A stretch of DNA of 24,629 nucleotides from Chara braunii (lineage: Eukaryota; Streptophyta; Charophyceae; Charales; Characeae). Location: positions 759,123 to 783,751 of the forward strand of contig BFEA01000324.1 of assembly GCA_003427395.1 (NCBI GenBank), read 5' to 3'. This document shows positions 16,085 to 24,629 of this stretch, in pieces; position 1 is the first letter of the stretch, and the number at the start of each line of letters is the position of its first letter. A program made the translations under genes and the position numbers. The notes under the pieces are model-generated. The model was not told the origin of the DNA. It saw nothing but the letters and a program-made list of their open reading frames with translations, and ran no database searches.

Positions 16085-18138
16085 ATGTCTACCTCTCTTC
16101 CTCCACCATCCACGGANATGGCTACAGTGGAGGAGATCGTTGCGGNGCCATCCACCTCTCAGGCGTCCACCCACCCCACGGTCCAGGGTCAGCATGGTGT
16201 GGACCCCACGGACCTTCGCGTTGTTCTTGCGTCCCTCCTTGCACCTTGGCAAGCGCGACTCGATGCGCTTGCACCCCTGGAGACGCAAGTTAATGCGCTC
16301 GCCCTTAAAGTTCACCGCCTCAAGGGTTCCCCTCATCGGTCCCCCCAACGCTCTCAGACCCCATCGCCTACCAGCTCGGAGTCTGGCTCTCCACGACGCC
16401 AGAGACGGAGACGTGGCGGTTCGTCCTCATCTGCGGGTCAGGCCCAACACTCCCCCGCCCTAGTGGTAAGTGCTGCTGCCGCCCAGACCACACCGTCTGT
16501 GGCGGTACACCCATCGGTCGTCGCCGCCTTCGCCGCCCCTGCCGCTTCGGCCACCGCCGGATGTGCTGTCGCCCAGATACCGACATCGGGTCAGGCAGTC
16601 TCATCTACCCACCCCGGTGCTGCGTCGCAGCTTCCTGCACCAGTTACGGTACTTCGGCCCGGAGTTCTTCCTCTCCCAGCTAGGGCACTCCCTCTGCCTC
16701 CTCCACCCCCGACCCCGTGCACCCAGCAAGTGGCTACCCTACAAGCCACTGTGGCGCAGCTCCAGGCGGAGATTCTCTCCCTTAGACATCCTCACCCTCC
16801 ACAGGCTGCGCACCCTTCTTCTTCTTATATCGTCCCTCCCACCACTGTCTTGCCGGCTCGCTTCCCTTGACCGGCTTCCCCCCCTCTACCCGCCTACCTT
16901 GCTACTCCGTCATAGTCGGCTGCGGGCGTTACCTCCACGCCTGCTGGGCCTTCCACCAGCAGCCCCGTCTCACAGCCAGCCTCCAGTTCTACCTCTGCAC
17001 CAACTTCGACATTTGCCGCCGTAGTGCAGACCCATCAGCCCCTCTCCGGTCCCACCCTTGTGCGTCTATCGGACATACCCCACTACGATGGTACGATGCG
17101 TGTGTCGCACTGGTTACAGACTATCACACGCGCGCTGACACTGACTAGCACTAGTCAGGACTTGTGGTGTTCGCCCTCGCAACTAAATTGCGAGGCAGTG
17201 CGTTCTCCGCTTGGGAGAACTATTATACCCATCGCACTCGTGCAGGTGAGGCGCCCACTCTCGCGGATTTCACCGCGTTCCTCCACGACCGCTACGGAAC
17301 CCTCCACGATGCGACCGACGCCCTAGATCGGGTCACCCAAACGCAGTGGCGCGGGTCCTCCGCACCCTCCGATCTTGAGCGTCACATCAGAGTGTTCCAG
17401 GACGCCCGCCTCATTTGCGATGAGGCACTCCTACCTGAGGTCCTTCAGACCAACAGGTTCGTAGTCAGTCTCCCGACTGACTACCGTATCGAGCTCTGGC
17501 GACACAGCCTCGCCTCAGCCGAGCAAGCCTACGAGGTTGCTCGACAGTACCAGAAGATGCGAAATCGCTTTTCCGACACCCCATCTTCTTTGCGATCCAC
17601 CTCTGCCGCTACCCAGTCACGTGGTGCTACTCGCGATCGATCCTCCTTCACTGGCCGGTTTTGTCGACCAGCCCGCCCTGGAGCGCCATTCTCTCGGCGC
17701 TACATTTCTCTGGGGTACGACGAGGACGCCTCGGTCGAGTTTGACCCTACCCTTGGGGACGCCCCTGAGGACATCGAGCTGCGAGACGTCATCCAAGATC
17801 ACTTAGATGACGACACTGTTCCGGTGGCCGAGCGCTTGCTGATGGCCATGTCTGCCATGGGTCGTGCTCGTAGTCCGGTTGCACAGGCTGGAGCCCGCAC
17901 ACCCACGGTTCCTCAGATAGACCTCCCGCAGGGTTATGTCCCTCCTCGAGGAGCTCTATCCCCTGAGGAGCGTGCCGCCCTCGAGGCCCGGCGCGGTTGC
18001 CTTCGTTGCCGCCTAAATGGACACACCTCCTCACGGTGCCCATACCATACCGCCCTCGATCGGCACTACGCTGACATCTCTCGTCAGCGTCGATCTCAGT
18101 TCCCCCCCGGCCCCGCCCGGCCAGCCCCATCCATCTAG
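16085..18138 (+). pseudogene. gag: gag polyprotein of the chromovirus, inactivated
   Basis: The ATG at 16085 has a good context (cccaccATG). The N-terminal part is Ser/Pro/Ala-rich with two short heptad-like stretches (LETQVNALALKVHRLKG and VATLQATVAQLQAEILSLR). The capsid region follows (HYDGTMRVSHWLQTITRAL, then GSAFSAWENYY and LERHIRVFQDARLICDEALL). The nucleocapsid zinc knuckle CLRCRLNGHTSSRC (CX2CX4HX4C) ends it. Gag packages the RNA and assembles the virus-like particle. Defects: TGA at 16868-16870, TAG at 16913-16915, and a one-base loss near 17160 that moves the capsid from frame 2 to frame 1. Two single N bases lie within the ORF. Gag ends at TAG 18136-18138. Confidence 0.88.
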
Positions 18139-20360
18139 CCACGGTGCACTGTGCCCCTGAGGCCTCGCACGTAGCCGGCTTTCCGACCACCGAGTCGTGG
18201 TTTGCCCCTTTGGCTACCCCACCAGAGGACCCTAAGGACACGACAGACGCAGTTCTCTTCGGCCCATCGTCTGTCGAGGTACCATCTGCCTCCCAGCAGA
18301 CTAACGCATCTAGCGCTTCTCCCCCGAGACTTCCAACGCGTCGCGCCATTCGCACAGCCCGTTGTAGCGCTCAGCTGGCGACTTGCGATGACGTTGTGTC
18401 ATCTCTCCTGGACTTGAGCATTTTGCAGGCTCGTCAGGAGCGCCTCACGAGACACATCAACATCCTGCGTCGTCTTCTCGCCTTGCTCTCTGACCCTGAT
18501 CGCACCCTACCCATCATCCCTATTCGCCTAGGGACATCTATGAGGGTGTACCGCGCTTTATGGGACTCTGGCTTGCAGGGAGATTTCGTTCACCCTCGCG
18601 TGGTTGAGGAAGCTCGCCTAACTACCTTTGGGTCTCGCTCTCCTATCTCCGTTACCCTCGGAGATAACAAGACGCATCGCTTCTTCGATCAGACGGTCCC
18701 CGACCTCCACTTCTCCCTCACCCTCCAGCCATCGGATAGTCCCCAGACGCCTAGGCGCTACCATTCCTCTACATACTTCGACGTGCTGGAGACTGGGTAC
18801 GACTTTATCCTTGGCACCCCCTGGTCTCGCCAGTTCCATGGCACAGAGGCCGAATGGGCGACCGAAACACTCGTTCTCAAAACGAAGTGTGGTTAGACCC
18901 ATCACGTCCCGTTCATTGGAACCACGGGCGACACCCCGCCCGACCTACCTCCCCAGGACCCTCGTCCTTCAGGGTCCCACCCCAACATCGCGTTCACTTC
19001 CCCTCGTCAGTTTGCTCACTTCATACGACAGGAGGAGGTCATGTTCTACTCAGTGAACGTCACGGATCTTCTTCGCTACGATCCACTCTGTCCCGAGGTT
19101 GAGCTCATCTCTCTGGAGACCGATCCCCCTAACCCTCCTTCCATCTTCGCGGCTCCCATCTCTACATCCACTCGTCAGCCTGCAGATACCCCCTCCACGT
19201 CTCAGGCCCTTGCGCCGTCAACTGTAGAGTCCATACATACGTCTCGTGCTAACGCAGACGCTGAGGAACTCACACGGTTCACGACAGACTTAGAGCCCGC
19301 CGTTCGCGACCTGATTCGAGAGTACCACAACATTTTTCCCCCGTATTTCCCATACAGAGGGATTCCTCCGATGCGCGGTGTCGAGCATTCCATCCAACTC
19401 GTGCCTGACTATCGTGTTCACCATCAGGCACCATACCGACTCTCGATTCCAGAGGCGAAGGAACTTAAGCGTCAGCTTGAGGAGCTCCTTCGACTGGGTT
19501 TCATTAAGCCCTGTAACTCCCCTTGGGGTGCACCTGTCCTCTTTGCTCGCAAAGCGGACGGAACTCTCCGCCTCTGCATTGACTACCGCGGCCTTAACCG
19601 TTACACGATTAAGAACAGCTATCCCATGCCCCGTGCGGATGAGCTGTTTGACCGTCTGGCAGGCAACCGCTTCTTCACGAAGATCGATCTTCGTAACGGT
19701 TATCACCAGATCCGCGTTGCCACAGAGGATCAGCCAACGACCGCCTTCCGATCGCGCTTCGGCCACTACGAGTTCACGGTGATGCCATTCGGCCTCACCA
19801 ATGCACCCGCCACCTTCCAGACGGCGACGAACGACATCTTCAGGGACATCCTTGAAGAATACGTTCTCCTATACCTTGACGACATCTTGGTCTACAGTCG
19901 TACCTTAGAAGACCATCTCAAACACCTCCGCGATGTCCTACAGCGCTTACGCAAGCATGGCTTCTATGCCAAGCTTAGTAAGTGCCGCTTTGCCCTGCGC
20001 AAAGTGGACTTCCTAGGACACCATGTGTCTGACCAGGGTCTCCACATTGACGACGCGAAGATCACTGCTATTGCAGAGTGGCCCGTCCCCACATCTGCCA
20101 AGCAACTTCGCAGTTTCCTAGGCCTCACCAGCTACTATAGTAATTTTATCCAGGGATACGCTAGGTATTCCTACGTCCTTACCTCTACCCTCCTCCGGAA
20201 GAACCCGCCGTGGCTTAGGACACCCTTGTGCGAGGACGCCTTTCGCGCCCTCAAGAAGGCGGTGATCTGTGCGCCGGTTCTTCGCCTTTCCGATTTTGAT
20301 CGTCTCTTTATCGTCACCACCGATGCGTCAGACTTTGCAGTAGGAGTTGTCCTTTCTTAG

Positions 20361-20543
20361 GTGTTTCCCTCTCCTACAGATTCACCTTACCCCCATGTCT
20401 CTCCTTTCCCCCCCCCTCCTGCTGACACTGCTTCTCGACTGATGCCTACCCTCCCACCACTTCCCTCCACTTACAGTCCTCCTGTTACTTACTCCCCGAC
20501 CATGGCGGAGGATGGGACTGTCGAGGCTCGTGCTGGGGATTGC
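20361..20543 (+). other. 61-codon proline-rich insertion inside the RNase H domain
   Basis: In Ty3/gypsy RNase H the segment after DASdfavGvvLs normally continues within a few residues to the P-I-x-F/Y strand and AExNY helix. Here about 61 codons rich in Pro, Ser and Thr intervene before PITFYDRHLL at 20544. The frame is kept and codon use does not change, so it reads as an in-frame loop insertion, not a mutation scar. Confidence 0.65.
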
Positions 20544-22229
20544 CCGATCACATTCTACGACCGTCACCTACTGCCTGCCGAGATAAACTACACTGCCGAT
20601 GAACGTGAGGTTCTCGCAGTTGTTTATGCTACCCGACATTGGCGTCATTATCTGCACGGGGCGCTCTTCACGGTGCGCACGGACAACTCATTTGTCCAGA
20701 CTTTCCTCACGAAGCCTAAGCTTTCCCCTCGACAGGCACGCTGGTGGCGTGACTTCTCCGAGTTCAGTTTCACCACTCAGCTCATCAAGGGTGAAACGAA
20801 CCGCGTCGCCGACGCCTTGTCCCGCCGTCCTGATCACAATCAGGAACCCATCCATCTTGCTGCCATCTCCATCACCACTGTTGATCAGTCGGTGATCGAT
20901 GCGTATCGCACTCAGTACCGCCACTGCCCCCATTATCGCGTTATCCACGCGACACTGCGGAGTGGCAAGACCGTTCCTTCTTACTTCCTCGGGGAGAACG
21001 GCCTCGTGTACAGGCATGACAGATCTAGTCAGCTAGAACCACGTATCTGCGTTCCCTCCACCGGACAGCTCCGCGTCCAGGCTGTAGCAGAGTTCCATGA
21101 CCAGGCAGTTGCCGGTCATATGGGTTTCCACAAGACGTTGGCTCGTGTTTGCCGCCTATACGTATGGCCGAAGTCCAAGGACTTTGTCAAAGTCTACATC
21201 CAGGAGTGTCCTACCTGCCAGGAGGTGAACAGTGCGAACCACCTTCCGTATGGGTTACTTCAGCCCCTACCCATACCTGAGGGTCGTTGGCAGTCCATCT
21301 CGATGGATTTCATTGGTCCCCTCCGCCCACCCACTGAGCGAGGTCATGATGCTATCTTGGTCGTCGTCGATCGCTTCACGAAGAGTGCACGTTTTGTCCC
21401 GTGCCGCTATCGCATTAGCGCTCGTGAGGTCGCCGACATCGTCTTCAACCGAGTCGTGAGAGATCACGGCTTACCTCAGAGCATCATCTCCGACCATGAC
21501 CCGCGCTTTACCAACACATTCTGGCGACGCCTACACGAGGTGTACGGATCCCAGGTCCGCTTCTCATCGTCTTACCACCCTCAGACGGATGGTCAGACTG
21601 AGGTCACCAATAAAATTATTGGTAATATCCTCCGAAAGTTTGTTAGGGATGACTTGCAGTGGGACTTACACTTAGCCCACGCGGAGATTGCGTACAACCA
21701 CGCTGTTTCGCCAGCCACGGGGATGTCGCCATTCTATTGCGACCTTGGCTACCACCCTCGGGTAGCCGTGGATTTCCTACGACCATCGCGGTTGCGCCCA
21801 GACACTCGTTGCCGTGCGCTTGACGACTGGATCGCGCACATGGCGGCGATTATGAAGCGCGCACACGAGAGTTTAGCCGACTCCCAGACTCGCATGGCCG
21901 CACGAGCGAACCGATCACGAATGGATCATCCATTCAAAGTCGGTGACGATGTGCTCGTCGATGCACGCCACTTACAGCTCGAAGCAGATACGCTTCGCAA
22001 GTTCAGGCATCGTTTCTTTGGTCCATGCTGCATCCTTCAGGCCGTCGGTTCTGATACTGCCGCTAGTCCGGTCAGCTTCTGTGTGAAGCTACCTGATTAC
22101 CTTCGACAGGCTCGTGTACACGATGTTTACCACGTCTCCTTGCTACGTCCTTATCGCAGACCGTCCGAGCGCTTCGCCGGACGCCCTTATGAGCGCCCTC
22201 CATCTATCATGGTGGACGGTCACGAGGAG

Positions 22230-22400
22230 TTCGTTGTTTCGGACATCGTATCACGCCGAGTTACCGACGATACCCCTCCACGCATCGAGTACCTTGTGCG
22301 TTGGAAGGGCTACCCTGATGAGGAGGCTACTTGGGAGCCCCTCGAACACTTGCAGCACGCCAGGATGTTGGTGCATGCATATGATCGTGCTCGTCGTGCT
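22230..22400 (+). other. Chromodomain at the integrase C-terminus
   Basis: FVVSDIVSRRV, then RIEYLVRWKGYPDEEATWEP and a closing helix. The aromatic residues Y, W and W at the expected places form the methyl-lysine cage in family members; family knowledge links this module to targeting of heterochromatin. Confidence 0.88.
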
Positions 22401-22565
22401 GAGACATCTGCTTCTACTCAGCCGACTGACCCCCTTCCTCCTCCTTTGGCTGAGGAGATTGCTGAGGACGAGCCCACTCCCTCTGAGGCCGTTCCTCAGC
22501 CGCAGACGGTCGCCTCCGAGCGTCCACAGCGCACTCATCGTCTCCCTTCGCGTTACGATGACTGA

Positions 22566-23472
22566 CACTCTTATCCTCTATCTTTCCCCACTGACTCACA
22601 CCATCAGGTACTCCATCATCAACTCTTCTCCAGGATGTCAGCGTTTTGCGGCTCTGCTTCGACATCAAATCGACTGCTACTTCATCGACGTCATCGACCA
22701 CTTCGACGACTTCAACTACTTTGGACATGACTACTTCACGTCACCACCCTATCCTGTATACTCCCTTGCCTCTGTCGCATGATGGTTCTCACTTAGCTGG
22801 GTCTCTTTGAGTTTGGCTCTCCCTTGGTATCGCATAAGCATTGAGACCGTAGCGTTATCTTGGCTTCCTTGCTCCCAGATCTAGCTCCCTCTCCCATTCG
22901 GTGAGTCGTGTGCATGTTTCCCTCACCCACTGCCCTCGTCACCCTTACGCCGGCTATTGCATGCCTCCAGTTCGGCATAGCTCCACCCTATTCCAGGCTC
23001 CCCCTTTTCTGTCGAGCATTACCCGCCTTGATGGTCTATCTGTTAGGGTCATTGGTTTTGTTTCACTACCACTCTCCCACCTTGAGCCTGATGACCTATC
23101 CCACCTTCATGTGTGACTGCCCTTAGGAGTTTCGATTCTTAGGCTGCATTCACCCCCTCTGAGACCATCCCACTCTTAGTGGTTCAGCGACATGACACTA
23201 TCTTGTGACATATTGCCCTTTTCCTTTCAGCACTGAGACCACTGCCTCCAGGACTTTAGGATTGTACATTTCATTTTCTGCTGTTAGCTAGGATATGTAT
23301 ACCAGACATTTGCTTTTCTTTTGACATTATGTAGCTTAGGATGCATCGCATGGACTCCGCATGGAGTTTGCTCCGCATCCTAGATTTCTCAGTTTTCTTT
23401 ATTGCAGAGTTCCGCTGCTTTTGCGGATAGCGTGTTTATGGCTCTTGCGATCCGTTACAGGTCTGAGGATCG
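22566..23472 (+). other. Retrotransposon 3' untranslated region
   Basis: About 900 bp between the pol stop and the 3' LTR with no recognisable coding content. Frames here are short and low-complexity. No strong polypurine tract precedes the LTR. Confidence 0.7.
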
Positions 23473-23811
23473 TGCAGCAGGCCTTCATCTGCCCTCGCCT
23501 ACAGCCAGGGCCTATTTGGCTATTTGCCCAGTTCGGTCTGTGGGACCAGGCCGTGGCCTGACCCCACAGGCCGTGTGCTGTTCTAGTCATGCCCGGTACC
23601 AGGCCAGTCCAGTCCAGTCGGTCAGTCCGCTGGGGGTATACCCCAGCACTTGTCTGTTTTTCGTCATTCTTCACTTTTGCAGATCTTGGAGTACGTGCGT
23701 GTTGAGTCTGCGTCGGAGTTGCGCTGTCCCTTCTAGCTCCATCTCTATCTCCTCCCTCGTCTACCCTTCGTCTCCATCCTGTCGGACCACCATCCCGGCG
23801 GGTCCAGCACA
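23473..23811 (+). repeat. 3' LTR
   Basis: 339 bp, TGCAGC ... CAGCACA, aligned with 13486-13822. It is directly followed by GCGAT. Confidence 0.93.
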
Positions 23812-23816
23812 GCGAT
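23812..23816. other. Target-site duplication, right (GCGAT)
   Basis: Matches 13481-13485 exactly, so both ends of the element are original and no LTR-LTR recombination with another copy is needed. Confidence 0.92.
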
Positions 23817-24050
23817 GAACATACGATGAACAATCAATGAACTTTAGACCAGTAGGTAAGCATGAGCGCCCTCCTTCGAAACTTCAGGCCGTGTACAAGC
23901 GGGTGACGTCGTGCTTTTGACGTACTGGAATGGTTTGGGTGACTTAGGTTTCAGACAGGTTCTTGCAACTTAGGATTCGCCAAACTGGAGCTTTTCAAAA
24001 CCAACAAGTGGAAGCCTAAAAAAAGGTCCGAAAGTATCATATCATTAACA

Positions 24051-24210
24051 TTAACCCACCTGTACTTCCTGAAGTTGTGCCCGTTAAGAAGCCACGATTT
24101 TAGGAAACGCACCGGCCACTACAGGAGCGCCCACATTCATCCGACTAGAAACGTTTCTACTCTATTTTTTTCAGTGGCCGATAGCTGGGCCACGTACTAA
24201 TGGTTTTGAA
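24051..24210. mobile_element. MITE family B, copy
   Basis: This 160-bp segment aligns with 10238-10396 (shared gccactacaggagcgccca and tagaaacgtttctactctat). Its ends TTAACCCACCTGTACTT and, reverse-complemented, TTCAAAACCATTAGTAC are degraded inverted repeats. Confidence 0.7.
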
Positions 24211-24451
24211 GCTGATTCAATTAATGATGTGCTTATTTAAGATGGTTTCAAGAACAATCTGGACTCTGGAAAAAGGAACTTGCTTTGCAGTTCCTTCGGT
24301 CCTATCAGACGGTTTAAGCTGGGAAAGGGGTACCTGGTCCACCAGACTGTGGTCGATATGGGACAAAGCGGGCCCGCCTTCAAGTGCTTTTGAGACTTCT
24401 AAAGCTTGTAAATTAAAAATTTTGGTATGATTTTATTCTGTTGATCTGAGT

Positions 24452-24510
24452 GCGTCTGGATTTGAACACAGGTCTGTATTTCAGCAGTTCATGGGATCAC
24501 GAATGGAGCT
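24452..24510 (-). mobile_element. tRNA-derived SINE head, minus strand
   Basis: On the minus strand GTAGCTCCATTCGTGATCCC (A-box-like) is followed by AAATACAGACC and TGTGTTCAAATCCAGACG, the last with a good B-box. It aligns with the SINE head at about 1512-1582 (TTACAGACCTGAGTCAGAAC). The body and tail were not traced. Confidence 0.55.
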
Positions 24511-24511
24511 A

Positions 24512-24614
24512 CGGTCTTCATAAGATCATGAATATTAATTTATTACTGTATCTAGACTGCAAGTTGCCCCAAATACAGTTATAATGGCAATCCTTGTATA
24601 GGGGGATAAGACAG
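24512..24614. mobile_element. MITE family A, copy 4
   Basis: The left end CGGTCTTCATAAGATCATGA follows TA (24510-24511). The right end, reverse-complemented, reads CTGTCTTATCCCCCTATACA. The core ATCTAGACTGCAAGTTGCCC and CAGTTATAATGG match copy 3. Length is 103 bp. It abuts the SINE head. Confidence 0.65.
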
Positions 24615-24629
24615 GAGTCCTGTTGATAC

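Larger units (their letters stand above)
18144..22565 (+). pseudogene. pol: pol polyprotein (PR-RT-RNaseH-IN-chromodomain), inactivated
   Basis: One frame runs to TGA 22563-22565, broken by TAG at 18894-18896 and 20358-20360. Protease: ALWDSG with YDFILGTPW (about 18520-18840). Reverse transcriptase: CIDYRGLNRYT, KIDLRNGYHQIR, MPFGLTNAPATFQ and the catalytic YLDD at 19872-19883. RNase H: TTDASDFAVG, then after a 61-codon proline-rich insert PITFYDRHLLPAE and VADALSRR. Integrase: an HHCC zinc finger (AEFHDQ ... AGHMGFH ... CPTCQE), the catalytic D-D-E (MDFIGPL, SIISDHDPRF, QTDGQTEV) and a HDVYHVSLLRPY-type C-terminal motif. Chromodomain: EYLVRWKGYPDEEATWEPLE (about 22286-22345). Pol lies in the -1 frame relative to the end of gag and is open upstream into it. 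Confidence 0.93.
13486..23811 (+). mobile_element. Ty3/gypsy chromovirus LTR retrotransposon, complete, 10,326 bp, inactivated
   Basis: Structure in order: 5' LTR (13486-13822), one spacer base, initiator-Met tRNA primer-binding site (13824-13835), a leader of about 2.25 kb, gag (16085-18138), pol (about 18144-22565) with the order protease, reverse transcriptase, RNase H, integrase, chromodomain, an untranslated stretch of about 900 bp, and the 3' LTR (23473-23811). It is flanked by GCGAT on both sides. Integrase following RNase H, plus the C-terminal chromodomain, marks it as a Ty3/gypsy chromovirus. Four in-frame stops and one frameshift mean this copy cannot make the full proteins. LTRs differ by about 13 substitutions and two indels (by-eye count), so insertion is neither very recent nor ancient. 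The sequence just before the 3' LTR (gtctgaggatcg) is a poor polypurine tract. Confidence 0.95.
23817..24629. other. Repeat-rich spacer to the end of the window
   Basis: No gene seen. It contains MITE family B (24051-24210), a SINE head (24452-24510) and MITE family A copy 4 (24512-24614). A 76-residue frame at 24200-24430 has no recognisable features. Confidence 0.6.

Noticed and set aside
16867-17148. Separate small gene in frame 1 over the gag stop codons
   Set aside because: Gag frame 2 resumes with typical Ser/Thr/Pro linker and capsid motifs after the stops. The frame-1 peptide has no such features.
22114-22782. 222-residue plus-strand frame overlapping the end of pol
   Set aside because: It is out of frame with the integrase/chromodomain coding sequence and lacks motifs. 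It is a shadow of pol.

Overview
The window looks like nuclear DNA of a plant-lineage (streptophyte) genome with large introns and many repeats. A charophyte alga such as Chara is my best guess, but this is inference. The evidence is a plant-like annexin gene in several exons joined by GT-AG introns, a plant-type U6 snRNA fragment, a Ty3/gypsy chromovirus primed by initiator-Met tRNA, and many short transposons and tRNA-derived retroposons in AT-rich spacer. There is no sign of bacterial gene organisation.

Layout. Positions 1-1121 are repeat-rich spacer. Positions 2381-6219 hold three confident exons of an annexin (2381-2738, 4612-4712, 5750-6219), with a tentative 73-nt first exon at 1122-1194. 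Its introns carry simple repeats, two MITE families, a truncated U6 snRNA copy and an A-rich retroposon. Positions 6220-8193 are non-coding 3' flank with simple repeats and a 67-nt T tract. Positions 8202-9682 are a non-autonomous hAT element with an 8-bp target-site duplication, nested in an older inverted repeat. Positions 9691-13480 are a mosaic of MITEs, SINE pieces, tandem repeats and tiny poly(A)/poly(T) insertions with target-site duplications. Positions 13486-23811 are a complete but inactivated Ty3/gypsy chromovirus: two LTRs of about 338 bp, GCGAT target-site duplication, tRNA-iMet primer-binding site, 2.3-kb leader, gag, pol (PR-RT-RNaseH-IN-chromodomain) and a 0.9-kb 3' untranslated region. 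Positions 23817-24629 are repeat-rich spacer holding further copies of the MITE and SINE families.

How it fits together. The annexin is the only recognisable host protein gene. The other large coding stretch is the retrotransposon, whose gag and pol carry four in-frame stops and one frameshift. The two LTRs differ at roughly 13 positions plus two small indels by eye. The most unusual layer is the abundance of target-primed retroposition footprints, including inserts that are essentially only a homopolymer between 8-bp direct repeats. There are also at least two MITE families with several copies each in 25 kb, and four repeated hairpins in the retrotransposon leader.
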